Origin: Micavibrio sp. UBA2638
GTDB taxonomy: Bacteria; Pseudomonadota; Alphaproteobacteria; Micavibrionales; Micavibrionaceae
DNA: 63,834 nucleotides
Reading direction: 5' to 3'
NCBI GenBank assembly: GCA_002359735.1
Contig: DENS01000017.1
Coordinates: 1 to 63,834, forward strand
The position numbers and the translations under genes were made by a program. Of the stretch, positions 1-7,418 are shown piece after piece. Below the pieces are notes generated by a model. It saw only the letters and a list, made by a program, of their open reading frames with translations, was not told the DNA's origin and searched no databases. The stretch's first letter is position 1. Every line of letters starts with the position of its first letter.

Positions 1-21
1 CCTGAGCGTTTTTAAGCGTAG

Positions 22-35
22 CGTAGTTTACTACG
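22..35. repeat. Short palindrome (hairpin)
   Basis: A perfect inverted repeat with 5-bp arms CGTAG/CTACG and a TTTA loop lies downstream of rnhA, which is read leftward. It sits within the less regular stretch from about 5 to 60 that contains GCGTAG and GAGCG motifs. It could be a weak terminator or a dispersed palindromic element. No U-tract follows on the leftward strand, and the window edge hides the context. Confidence 0.35.
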
Positions 36-78
36 TGAGCGAAGAGTAACGCCCGCAAAAGGAAAAAGAGGACGGAAT

Positions 79-516
79 TTAACAGCAGCTATCGTCGGGA
101 ATGGCGGAGGTGGCCAGCGTGTCGGCGCGTTCATTTTCCGGGTGGCCTGCATGCCCCTTAACCCAATGAAAACGCACCGTGTGTTCGGCGATCAATTCGT
201 CAATCCGCTTCCAGAGGTCCTGATTTTTAATCTTGGACGGCCAGCCCTTGGCCTTCCATCCCGCCATCCATTCATTCACGCCCTTTTGCAGATAGGTGCT
301 GTCGGTGTATAAATCCACTTCGGATGGGCGCTTCAGGCTTTCCAGCGCCTTAATGGCCGCCATCATTTCCATGCGGTTATTGGTGGTTTCATATTCGCCG
401 CCGCACATTTCCTTTTCCAGATCATTCCAGCGCAATAACGCCCCCCAACCGCCCGGCCCGGGATTGCCACTGCATGCCCCATCGGTATAAATCTGTATCT
501 TTGGTTTATTGCTCAT
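79..516 (-). CDS. rnhA: Ribonuclease HI
   Basis: This enzyme degrades the RNA strand of RNA:DNA hybrids in the cytoplasm (R-loops, Okazaki primers). The 145-residue length is normal for bacterial RNase HI. The catalytic carboxylates are visible as D12 (YTDGACSGNPG), E50 (RMEMMAA), D72 (YTDST) and D132 (ERADTLA), with the flexible-loop histidine at H122 (VKGHAGHPENE). The ATG overlaps the stop of the upstream P-loop gene as ATGA, so it is probably translationally coupled as the last gene of an ispH-led operon. Confidence 0.97.
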   Translation of the reverse strand: MSNKPKIQIYTDGACSGNPGPGGWGALLRWNDLEKEMCGGEYETTNNRMEMMAAIKALESLKRPSEVDLYTDSTYLQKGVNEWMAGWKAKGWPSKIKNQDLWKRIDELIAEHTVRFHWVKGHAGHPENERADTLATSAIPDDSCC

Positions 517-1250
517 CGCCCCTCGAATCCTTCTGCAATCACACTCAGCAAATCACACTCGCTCTCTATCTTATAAAGGTCGTCAGTATGTACAGTGACC
601 CCGAAGCGCTCAGCCAGCGCCTGATATTTTGGCAGGCGCGTCTCAAACAAGCGCGGAAAGACCCAGCGCATAAAATCATCCGGCGGCAATGCATCCGCAT
701 CACGCAGGCCAAAAATCTGGCAATATTCATCAACCCATGCCTGAAACAAACCGGGCGGATAAAACAGCGGCTTCGGATACTCCTGCGCCCGCTTTAACAT
801 CGCAATCTCTTCATCCTTGCTGGCCTTGATATAGACAAACAGGCTGGCGCGGCCCAAAGCGGCGATCAATTCCTCATCTTCAATTTCACAAATACTGCCT
901 GTTGAATCATTGACAAATTTGGCGTGCCCAGCGGCCAAGTCGGGAACGCGTTCCAGCGCGGCACATTCCGCCGCATAATACAGCCCCTGCCGGCGTTTAA
1001 ATTCCGCCAAAGGCAAATCCCCCGGTTTGGATATAAAGCCTGATACGGCAGAAATATCATCGGCGCTGATCGCGCACTCAATATGGTCGGCCAGATACCG
1101 CGTGCCGATTTCAACATCGCAGGAATATTGAAACCACCCCCATTCGCGCATCATCGACGACAGGTGACTTTTCCCGACACCGGACATCCCCATCAAGGTC
1201 AGGGCTTTATGCGGGGCATTCAAAAACTCACTGGCGGATTTGTAAATCAT
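513..1250 (-). CDS. P-loop ATPase/kinase-like protein of unknown role
   Basis: A 245-residue cytoplasmic protein with a clear Walker A motif GMSGVGKS at about residues 21-28, shortly after the N-terminus, as in small nucleotide or shikimate kinases. The rest has no motif I recognise. It overlaps the 3' end of ispH by ATGA and the 5' end of rnhA by ATGA, so the three genes form a compact leftward operon. In many alphaproteobacteria the gene between ispH and rnhA is thrB; this protein is not a ThrB homologue by eye. A nucleotide- or metabolite-phosphorylating role is inference from the P-loop alone. Confidence 0.8.
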   Translation of the reverse strand: MIYKSASEFLNAPHKALTLMGMSGVGKSHLSSMMREWGWFQYSCDVEIGTRYLADHIECAISADDISAVSGFISKPGDLPLAEFKRRQGLYYAAECAALERVPDLAAGHAKFVNDSTGSICEIEDEELIAALGRASLFVYIKASKDEEIAMLKRAQEYPKPLFYPPGLFQAWVDEYCQIFGLRDADALPPDDFMRWVFPRLFETRLPKYQALAERFGVTVHTDDLYKIESECDLLSVIAEGFEGR

Positions 1251-2203
1251 GCAGCGCTCAGGGCCTTGGGCAATTTAAAGATCACATCCTCTTGCGCCAA
1301 AGTCACCTCCTCCACCGTGACATCATAATGCATACGGGCCGATTCAATGACTTCTTCCACCAGGATTTCGGGCGCTGACGCCCCCGCGGTAATGCCCAGC
1401 GTACCCACCCCGTCCATGTCTGTATCCAGCCAGTCAATTTCCGCGGCGCGTTGCACCAGCTTGGCCCGCGGACAGCCATAATTACGGGCAACCTCGACCA
1501 AACGGTTGGAATTGGATGAATTCGGCGCTCCCAGAACCAGCATATAATCACTGCTTGCCGCGATTTCCTTCACCGCCATTTGGCGATTGGTGGTGGCATA
1601 GCAGATATCTTCTTTATGCGGACCCTTAATATCCGGGAATTTTGCCTGCAGGGCCTGAACAATGCCGGCGGTGTCGTCAACGCTCAAGGTCGTCTGGGTA
1701 CAAAAGGCAAGTCTGGTTTGATCCTGCACGGTAATGGTATCGACATCGGATTCGGTTTCCACCAGAATGACCGCGCCCTCCGGCAACTGACCGATTGTCC
1801 CGATAACCTCCGGGTGGCCGGCATGTCCGATTAAAATGATCTGATCCCCGTTTTTGTAATGCCGCTCCGCCTCGCGGTGAACCTTGCTGACCAAGGGACA
1901 GGTCGCATCAATATAGAACATTTCGCGGGCTTGCGCGGCCTCCGGCACAGATTTGGCCACACCATGGGCCGAGAAAATGACCGGCTGGCCATCATCGGGA
2001 ATCTCGTGCAACTCCTCAACAAACACAGCGCCCTGATCCCGCAAATTATCCACCACAAATTTGTTATGCACAATCTCATGCCGGACATAAACAGGCGCGC
2101 CATATTTTTCCAACGCCAGCTCCACAATTTTAATGGCCCGGTCAACACCGGCGCAAAATCCGCGCGGCGCCGCCAACAATATTTTCAAAGATTTCTTTTC
2201 CAT
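1247..2203 (-). CDS. ispH: 4-hydroxy-3-methylbut-2-enyl diphosphate reductase
   Basis: Last enzyme of the MEP pathway: a [4Fe-4S] protein converting HMBPP to IPP and DMAPP. The three cluster cysteines appear in APRGFCAGV (C17), DATCPLV and EDICYATTNRQ. The substrate-contacting TQTTLS and NSSNSNRL motifs are intact. The start is set at the ATG at 2203, after a purine-rich AAAGAAAGGG. A longer reading frame to 2266 adds 21 residues unlike the family. First gene of a coupled operon with the P-loop gene and rnhA; dxs, ispA and a polyprenyl synthase elsewhere in the window belong to the same pathway. Confidence 0.96.
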   Translation of the reverse strand: MEKKSLKILLAAPRGFCAGVDRAIKIVELALEKYGAPVYVRHEIVHNKFVVDNLRDQGAVFVEELHEIPDDGQPVIFSAHGVAKSVPEAAQAREMFYIDATCPLVSKVHREAERHYKNGDQIILIGHAGHPEVIGTIGQLPEGAVILVETESDVDTITVQDQTRLAFCTQTTLSVDDTAGIVQALQAKFPDIKGPHKEDICYATTNRQMAVKEIAASSDYMLVLGAPNSSNSNRLVEVARNYGCPRAKLVQRAAEIDWLDTDMDGVGTLGITAGASAPEILVEEVIESARMHYDVTVEEVTLAQEDVIFKLPKALSAA

Positions 2204-2354
2204 ACGATGTATATACCCTTTCTTTATCCCCGAATCCACGATTTTACACGATATTTCACAATGCAAAGCCTTGCTAAGACGGCGGGGCTTTCGTAATCTT
2301 AGATGAACAGGAAGATAACAATTCCTTTGCCCTGAAACTCAGACGGAACCAAAC

Positions 2355-2999
2355 ATGATAAAATTACCAAGAGCCCTTCTTCTGTGCGCCGCCTGTATCG
2401 GCCTATCCGCTTGCCAGACGGCCGATGGTCTGGTCAGTGACATCTCCAGGACTTTTAATCTGGACCGCTCGTCATCCCCCTATGCCGTATCAGACGTCGA
2501 AGTCGCAAAAACCAATGATCCCTGCCCCCAGGTTCATATCGTGGATGAGCTAAGCTCTTTAAGTGAATTTGCCAGCGCCGGCAATACATCAGAACGGAAC
2601 CTCATCTCCCGCGTAAACCTGCAACAGGTTGAAAGTTCCTGCAGCTTCCAAAGCAATCAGGTTTCGGTGGATTTGAAAATGGCTTTTGAAAGCACCCTGG
2701 GGGAAAAGGGCAAGCTCCGCAAAAATGACAAACCGTTCTTTTCCTATCCGTTTTTTGTGGCTGTAACAGACCCGAAAGGCGTCATTATGGCCAAGGAAAT
2801 CTTCTCGGCCTCTATGACCTATGACCGCAATGAAGACAGCCACACCTATTACGAAAGCATGCGCCAGCTCATCCCGCTGGATCGTAAATCCAGTGCCAAA
2901 CGCCACAAGGTCCTGCTTGGTTTTCAGCTGGACCCCGCACAATTAAAATATAACCGTCAGAATATGGTGGCCGTACCGGCAGACAATGGCGGTCAATAA
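2355..2999 (+). CDS. Putative lipoprotein, unknown function
   Basis: A 214-residue protein with an N-terminal lipoprotein signal: basic MIKLPRA, a hydrophobic core and lipobox LSAC with the lipidated cysteine near residue 20. The mature part has no recognised domain and carries several cysteines. Its TAA stop overlaps the gmhA ATG in TAATG, so the two are probably translationally coupled. A link to envelope or LPS biology is suggested only by this pairing. It is divergent from ispH across a 151-bp gap. Confidence 0.8.
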   Translation: MIKLPRALLLCAACIGLSACQTADGLVSDISRTFNLDRSSSPYAVSDVEVAKTNDPCPQVHIVDELSSLSEFASAGNTSERNLISRVNLQQVESSCSFQSNQVSVDLKMAFESTLGEKGKLRKNDKPFFSYPFFVAVTDPKGVIMAKEIFSASMTYDRNEDSHTYYESMRQLIPLDRKSSAKRHKVLLGFQLDPAQLKYNRQNMVAVPADNGGQ

Positions 3000-3613
3000 T
3001 GTTAGCAGACAAACCAAACGACATGGGCCATTTTGATCTGGAATATTTCTGGCACAACGAAGCCGACGAACACGAAAACGTGGCGCGGGACACCTTTAAA
3101 AACCTGATGGATGAATTTGGCCAGATGCTAAATATTTGCGCCGAATCCATACAGAGTGGCGGAAAAATTCTTTTCTTCGGAAATGGAGGCAGCGCCGCCG
3201 ACGCCCAGCATTTGGCAACCGAACTGGCCGTTCGCTATGTGGGTGACCGCGCGGCCATTGCGGCCCTGGCCCTGACCACCGATACATCCACCCTGACCGC
3301 AATCGGCAATGATTACGGCTTTGATCACCTTTTTGCCCGCCAGATAGAGGCGATGGGAAAACCGGGTGATGTGGCCATTGGTATTTCCACCTCCGGCAAC
3401 AGCGAGAATGTCTTAAAAGCCTTGGCCACAGCCCGCACGATGGGTTTAAAAACCATTGCCTTTACCGGCAAGGATGGCGGAAAGATTCCGGCGCTAAACC
3501 CAGATGTGACCCTCACCATTCCATCAGACACCACCGCCCGTATACAGGAAATGCATATCACATTGGGGCAAATGCTCTGCGGCGCATTGGAACAAAGGCT
3601 GGGCCTGATCTAA
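2999..3613 (+). CDS. gmhA: Phosphoheptose isomerase
   Basis: SIS-domain enzyme converting sedoheptulose 7-phosphate to D-glycero-D-manno-heptose 7-phosphate, the first step to the ADP-heptose of the LPS inner core. The family features GNGGSAADAQHLATEL (metal-binding His and Glu), STSGNSENV and the C-terminal RIQEMHITLGQ with Gln and His ligands are all present. At 204 residues it is close to the usual 190-200. A possible heptose user, a GT9 glycosyltransferase, lies at 41.1 kb. It converges with the next gene with only 1 bp between stops. Confidence 0.95.
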   Translation: MLADKPNDMGHFDLEYFWHNEADEHENVARDTFKNLMDEFGQMLNICAESIQSGGKILFFGNGGSAADAQHLATELAVRYVGDRAAIAALALTTDTSTLTAIGNDYGFDHLFARQIEAMGKPGDVAIGISTSGNSENVLKALATARTMGLKTIAFTGKDGGKIPALNPDVTLTIPSDTTARIQEMHITLGQMLCGALEQRLGLI

Positions 3614-3614
3614 A

Positions 3615-4664
3615 CTACGGCTTGAATAAATCGGGCGAACTGGTCGGGACAGGGGTTTCCGGTGCATCACCGATGGCCTTTTGTTCTTCATAAACGCTGC
3701 GGTCCAAAACCGGGCGGCCCATATCATCAATGGCCAGCGATAGATCGGCAGGGTCCGGCACCGATCTATCCGGCACGTCTATCGACCCGATTTCAACCGT
3801 CACAACCTCACGGCCCGACCGTTCCAATATATCATCAATGCCGTTGGTTTGTTCCACCCCGGCAGACGCGCCAAACCCGGTGCCGTTAATATGGGCATAT
3901 CCGCGGTGAACCAGCAAAATACCGGGGCCGTCCAGATCAACGCCCATATCCTTTATCCGTTCAACATCGCTGCGGTCATCAACGCCCTGATTGAATAACG
4001 CGTCAAAATCATCGTCACTCATCCTCAACTCATACGGCATGGCCGGGTTGGCAAGGCGTATCCCGATCAGGCGTTCGCGGTGCATATCGGCCGCAATAAC
4101 CGGCACGCCGTGTTCGGCGGCTGTCTTGACCATCTGATAAAGCCCTTCCAACGAGCTGCCGCGCATCATGTTTTCCAGATCAGGGACATTCAGCAACATT
4201 TCAACCTGGGTTTGCAGTTTATTCATCAAATAGGCATGTTGATCCGCCCTGATATCGCCCGATTGCATCATATCATCCGCCAGTGATCGCGTGGCCTCCA
4301 GATCCAGAAGAAAAGCCTTGCGCAGAAAGTCCTCAAAACCAATATCGCGCATAATCACGGGGTCAAATACCTCTTGCATCTCAACCGGATATTCCAGGGC
4401 AATCGCTTTAATATGGCCACCCGGCAAAGCCTTGGTCAGCCCCATAATCTGCTCCATAGTGCTTGCCATATCGCGGTGATCTTCGCCAAACACAATATCC
4501 ATATTGGCGCAGGCGGCGGCGATTAATAATTCAGGCGCATCGCGGGACGGGTCGTCCATCACGGCCGCATAGGTCTGATCATACGCGGCGTGCGTAAACT
4601 CCCCGCATAACGACATATCGGCCTCTTGCGCGGCTTTTATGTATTTATTCTGAATATCCGCCAT
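3615..4664 (-). CDS. Possible Tiki/ChaN/EreA-superfamily protein
   Basis: A 349-residue protein without an obvious signal peptide. An N-terminal VFGEDHRD segment followed by ALEYPVEMQEVFD, a middle AADMHRERL and a late LVHRGYAHINGTG resemble the spaced GExH ... E ... H ... GxxH pattern of the Tiki/ChaN/erythromycin-esterase-like hydrolase fold. Overall similarity by eye is weak, so the assignment is tentative. The C-terminal 40 residues are Pro/Asp/Ser-rich and look disordered. It converges on gmhA and is probably monocistronic, with a promoter in the 164-bp gap to its right. Confidence 0.5.
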   Translation of the reverse strand: MADIQNKYIKAAQEADMSLCGEFTHAAYDQTYAAVMDDPSRDAPELLIAAACANMDIVFGEDHRDMASTMEQIMGLTKALPGGHIKAIALEYPVEMQEVFDPVIMRDIGFEDFLRKAFLLDLEATRSLADDMMQSGDIRADQHAYLMNKLQTQVEMLLNVPDLENMMRGSSLEGLYQMVKTAAEHGVPVIAADMHRERLIGIRLANPAMPYELRMSDDDFDALFNQGVDDRSDVERIKDMGVDLDGPGILLVHRGYAHINGTGFGASAGVEQTNGIDDILERSGREVVTVEIGSIDVPDRSVPDPADLSLAIDDMGRPVLDRSVYEEQKAIGDAPETPVPTSSPDLFKP

Positions 4665-4752
4665 ATTGTTCTTTATACGCCAGTGTCATCATTGTTCACC
4701 GTGAATGATACACGCATCTTCTTAAGATATACCTAATATAAAGACGGACCTG

Positions 4753-4790
4753 ACTTTTTAATTGACATAAATTAAATGCTTTAACATATT
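4753..4790 (+). promoter_or_regulatory. Promoter with shared 18-nt -35 block
   Basis: TTGACA at 4762-4767 is separated by 17 nt from CATATT at 4785-4790. The block ACTTTTTAATTGACATAA (4753-4770) is identical to 18743-18760, upstream of another orphan gene. The predicted start near 4797 leaves about 32 nt of leader with an AAAAGGGGA ribosome site before the ATG at 4829. Confidence 0.6.
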
Positions 4791-4828
4791 GCGACAATGT
4801 AACATCTACCAAAAAGGGGAAATATTTC

Positions 4829-5287
4829 ATGCAGCCACAATCAAAAAACGATGATGATTTAGCGACAGAACCCTCGATACAAGAGCAGTTTGAAGCCTTC
4901 AAGACTCTGGGCTATGATTACATCATTTATGCAGAATCAATAAAAGAACTCTCTTGTCCCTCACTTGGCATATTGGGCCGTATAGAAAAACAAGCATGCC
5001 CTGTAAAAGCAGATGACGCGCTACCGTTAAACTTAAAGCGTACATTTAGAACTCTTCAGGACTACTCAATCTATGGCATTTATGATTTATCCATGGATTT
5101 TGCAGCCGCCAGCGAAGCGAAGCATCATATTCCCCTCTCGCTCGCAAACACCTTACGAACTGAAATTCTGCACATAGAAAAAGGGTGTATACCTCGCTAT
5201 TCTATATGGGAAAGGCTTCTAGGAAAATCTGCCCCGACGCCAACACTCAAAGACATTACGCTGCATTTTGCAGACGGCCCGGCCTAA
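4829..5287 (+). CDS. Hypothetical protein
   Basis: A 152-residue protein without signal peptide or membrane segment and with no recognised domain. It is more AT-rich than its neighbours and has an acidic, polar N-terminus. A good Shine-Dalgarno (AAAAGGGGA) lies 8-16 nt upstream of the ATG, and the gene has its own sigma-70-like promoter with a TTGACATAA -35 block shared with the orphan gene at 18787. It converges with the phosphatase gene. Function unknown. Confidence 0.7.
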   Translation: MQPQSKNDDDLATEPSIQEQFEAFKTLGYDYIIYAESIKELSCPSLGILGRIEKQACPVKADDALPLNLKRTFRTLQDYSIYGIYDLSMDFAAASEAKHHIPLSLANTLRTEILHIEKGCIPRYSIWERLLGKSAPTPTLKDITLHFADGPA

Positions 5288-5327
5288 CAACTATGCCTGA
5301 CAACCATGTCTGATAACTACAATTATC

Positions 5328-6092
5328 CTAACGCGGGCTGACCTGTAAAAAACGGACCGTATTGCGCTCAAACACACCGGCGGTTAAGTGTCCGCCCGGT
5401 TGATACACGCCGGTATCAATGCCGATGCGGTGGGCCGCGACAACCGGCTCCGGGGTGATGCTATGGCCATGGACGACCATTTTCTCCAATGTATGCGGCC
5501 AGCTTAAAAAAGGCTCTCGCATAAAGGTCAGGTCTTCGATGTCCTGTTGGCTGAAGGGGCGTTTGGGGTCAACCCCTGCATGGGCGAAGAAATACCCCCC
5601 TATTTGAATCGCCCCGGCCAGCGCGGCCAGAAAGCTGCGGTGTGATTCCGGCAAAACCCGCGCCAGCGCGGCTGAAATATCGGCCAATTCACTGGCGACA
5701 GGCACGCCGCCTTTAAAATCGAAGCCGTAACTTTGCAGGGTTTCAAGGCCGCCCCATTGCAACCACATCATCCCGGCCGCTCCTTCCGGCGCCCGTAAAA
5801 ACTCCAGCATCGCGCCTTCATGGTTGCCCTGCAAAAAGGTTTTCTGAATGCCGTCCTTACGGCCCAGCCGCTCAACCAGCCGGTCCAGAACGCCCTTGCT
5901 GTCGGGGCCACGATCAATGTAATCCCCCATATACACGATATGCACCTGATCCGGCGGATTATCCAGCAAATCGGCACTGATCGAATCATGCATACGGTCC
6001 AGCGCCGCAAGGTGCCCATGAATATCCCCGATGGCATAAACCCGCATCCCGTCTGGGATACAAAAATCTGTGCTATACATTTTATCGTTCAT
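5328..6092 (-). CDS. PPP-family metallophosphoesterase (Ser/Thr phosphatase-like)
   Basis: A 254-residue cytoplasmic phosphatase with the PPP metal-binding signatures GDIHG (22-26), GDYIDRG (56-62) and GNHE (89-92), then FAHAGVDP and VVHGHS. This is the order seen in bacterial PrpA/ApaH and phage lambda-type phosphatases. The substrate could be phosphoproteins or dinucleoside polyphosphates; the sequence does not decide. Start at the ATG at 6092 behind an AAGG-type site; a second ATG four codons in is possible. It stands alone, divergent from xseB. Confidence 0.88.
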   Translation of the reverse strand: MNDKMYSTDFCIPDGMRVYAIGDIHGHLAALDRMHDSISADLLDNPPDQVHIVYMGDYIDRGPDSKGVLDRLVERLGRKDGIQKTFLQGNHEGAMLEFLRAPEGAAGMMWLQWGGLETLQSYGFDFKGGVPVASELADISAALARVLPESHRSFLAALAGAIQIGGYFFAHAGVDPKRPFSQQDIEDLTFMREPFLSWPHTLEKMVVHGHSITPEPVVAAHRIGIDTGVYQPGGHLTAGVFERNTVRFLQVSPR

Positions 6093-6196
6093 ATCTTGCC
6101 TTTTTATACGATCAGGTCTTGAGGAATTCCATTTGCTGACTTACACTTGGCTGGAATACAGTTCAACCAATACAAATACGACTATAAGATCTTAAC

Positions 6197-6442
6197 ATGA
6201 ATGCCGCAACACCCGTAGAAACCTTAAGTTTTGAAGATGCCCTTGGTGAATTGGAAGGAATCGTCAAAACGCTGGAAACCGGCCAGACAAAACTGGAAGA
6301 TTCGATCGGCCAGTATGAGCGCGGCATTGCCCTGAAGAATCACTGCGAGAAAAAACTGCGTGAAGCGCAGGCAAAAATCGAAAAAATCACCGTCGGAAGT
6401 GATGGCAGCGTATCCACCGCGCCACTCGACCCGCCGCAATAA
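6197..6442 (+). CDS. xseB: Exodeoxyribonuclease VII small subunit
   Basis: An 81-residue small subunit of exonuclease VII, which with XseA degrades single-stranded DNA to oligonucleotides. The family core is visible: SFEDALGELEGIVKTLETGQTKLEDSIGQYERGIALKNHCEKKLREAQAKI, a helical hairpin. It lies 37 bp upstream of ispA, the usual order in proteobacteria (xseB-ispA-dxs), so the two are probably co-transcribed. Confidence 0.95.
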   Translation: MNAATPVETLSFEDALGELEGIVKTLETGQTKLEDSIGQYERGIALKNHCEKKLREAQAKIEKITVGSDGSVSTAPLDPPQ

Positions 6443-6479
6443 AACCAACCACAATTTTTAGATAACAGGAACCCACACA

Positions 6480-7388
6480 ATGCCATCACCCAGAGACGCA
6501 GATCCAGACCTCCAGATTGCCATGGATGATGTTGCATCCTCAATCAACCGCACGATTGAACGCCTTTTGCCGGAAACAGACCTGCCCGAAGCCCCTCTCT
6601 ACGAAGCCATGCGCCACGGAACTCTGGCGGGCGGAAAGCGCCTGCGTCCGTTTCTGGTGATCCATTCGGCCAATCTGTTCAATGTCGATACAAACCGTTC
6701 GCGCCGCGTCGCCGCCGCGCTGGAATTTATCCATTGTTATTCCCTGGTTCATGATGACCTGCCGGCCATGGACGATGCCGCCCTGCGCCGCGGTCAACCA
6801 ACCGTACATAAAAAATACGGCGAAGCCACCGCCATTCTGGCAGGCGATGCACTGTTAACACTGGCCTTCGAAGTATTGGCCGACCCTGAAACCCACGAAG
6901 ACCCGCGCGTGCGCTGTGAATTGGTGCGCGCACTGGCCCAGGCATCGGGCGGCCATGGCATGATTGGCGGACAAATGCTGGATTTAATCGGGGAGCAGCA
7001 GGAATTTGATCTGGGCACCATATCCCGCCTGCAACGGATGAAAACGGGTAAGCTGATGGCCTTCGCATGCGAGGCCGGAGCAATTCTGGGCAAAGCCGGG
7101 GAACCGCAACGCCGGGCCCTGTGTAATTACGCCCATGATCTGGGCTTGGCCTTTCAGGTCACTGACGATATTCTGGACGTTGAGGCCGACCCGCAAGACA
7201 CCGGCAAGGACACCGGCAAAGATGAAGAGGCCGGAAAAGCCACCTTCGTATCCACCATGGGGAAGGAAGGCGCCAAAGAACGCGCGGAAATGCTCATCTC
7301 TCAGGCGAAGGCGCATCTGCATATCTTTGAAGGGCGCGGTCAAAAACTGAAAGATCTGGCCGATTACGTTTTGGAGCGCCGCGCCTAA
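6480..7388 (+). CDS. ispA: Farnesyl (geranyl) diphosphate synthase
   Basis: Trans-isoprenyl diphosphate synthase condensing IPP with DMAPP/GPP to farnesyl diphosphate. The first aspartate-rich motif DDLPAMD lies at 92-98 and the second, DDILD, at 229-233, with GGKRLRP at 51-57 and LEFIHCYSLVHDD before it. The insertion between the two Asp of the first motif is typical of bacterial FPP synthase. The 302-residue length is normal. An AGGAA ribosome site precedes the ATG. dxs, usually next, lies 3.1 kb further on. Confidence 0.95.
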   Translation: MPSPRDADPDLQIAMDDVASSINRTIERLLPETDLPEAPLYEAMRHGTLAGGKRLRPFLVIHSANLFNVDTNRSRRVAAALEFIHCYSLVHDDLPAMDDAALRRGQPTVHKKYGEATAILAGDALLTLAFEVLADPETHEDPRVRCELVRALAQASGGHGMIGGQMLDLIGEQQEFDLGTISRLQRMKTGKLMAFACEAGAILGKAGEPQRRALCNYAHDLGLAFQVTDDILDVEADPQDTGKDTGKDEEAGKATFVSTMGKEGAKERAEMLISQAKAHLHIFEGRGQKLKDLADYVLERRA

Positions 7389-7418
7389 AACCAACCTCTT
7401 TTGCTTTTGCTTTTGATT

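Noticed and set aside
296..490. Open frame on the plus strand inside rnhA
   Set aside because: Opposite-strand shadow of a gene with all catalytic residues; no ribosome site or family match.
2264..2292. AAAGCC...GGCTTT inverted repeat between ispH and the lipoprotein gene
   Set aside because: Six-bp stem with a long loop and no T-run; probably chance.
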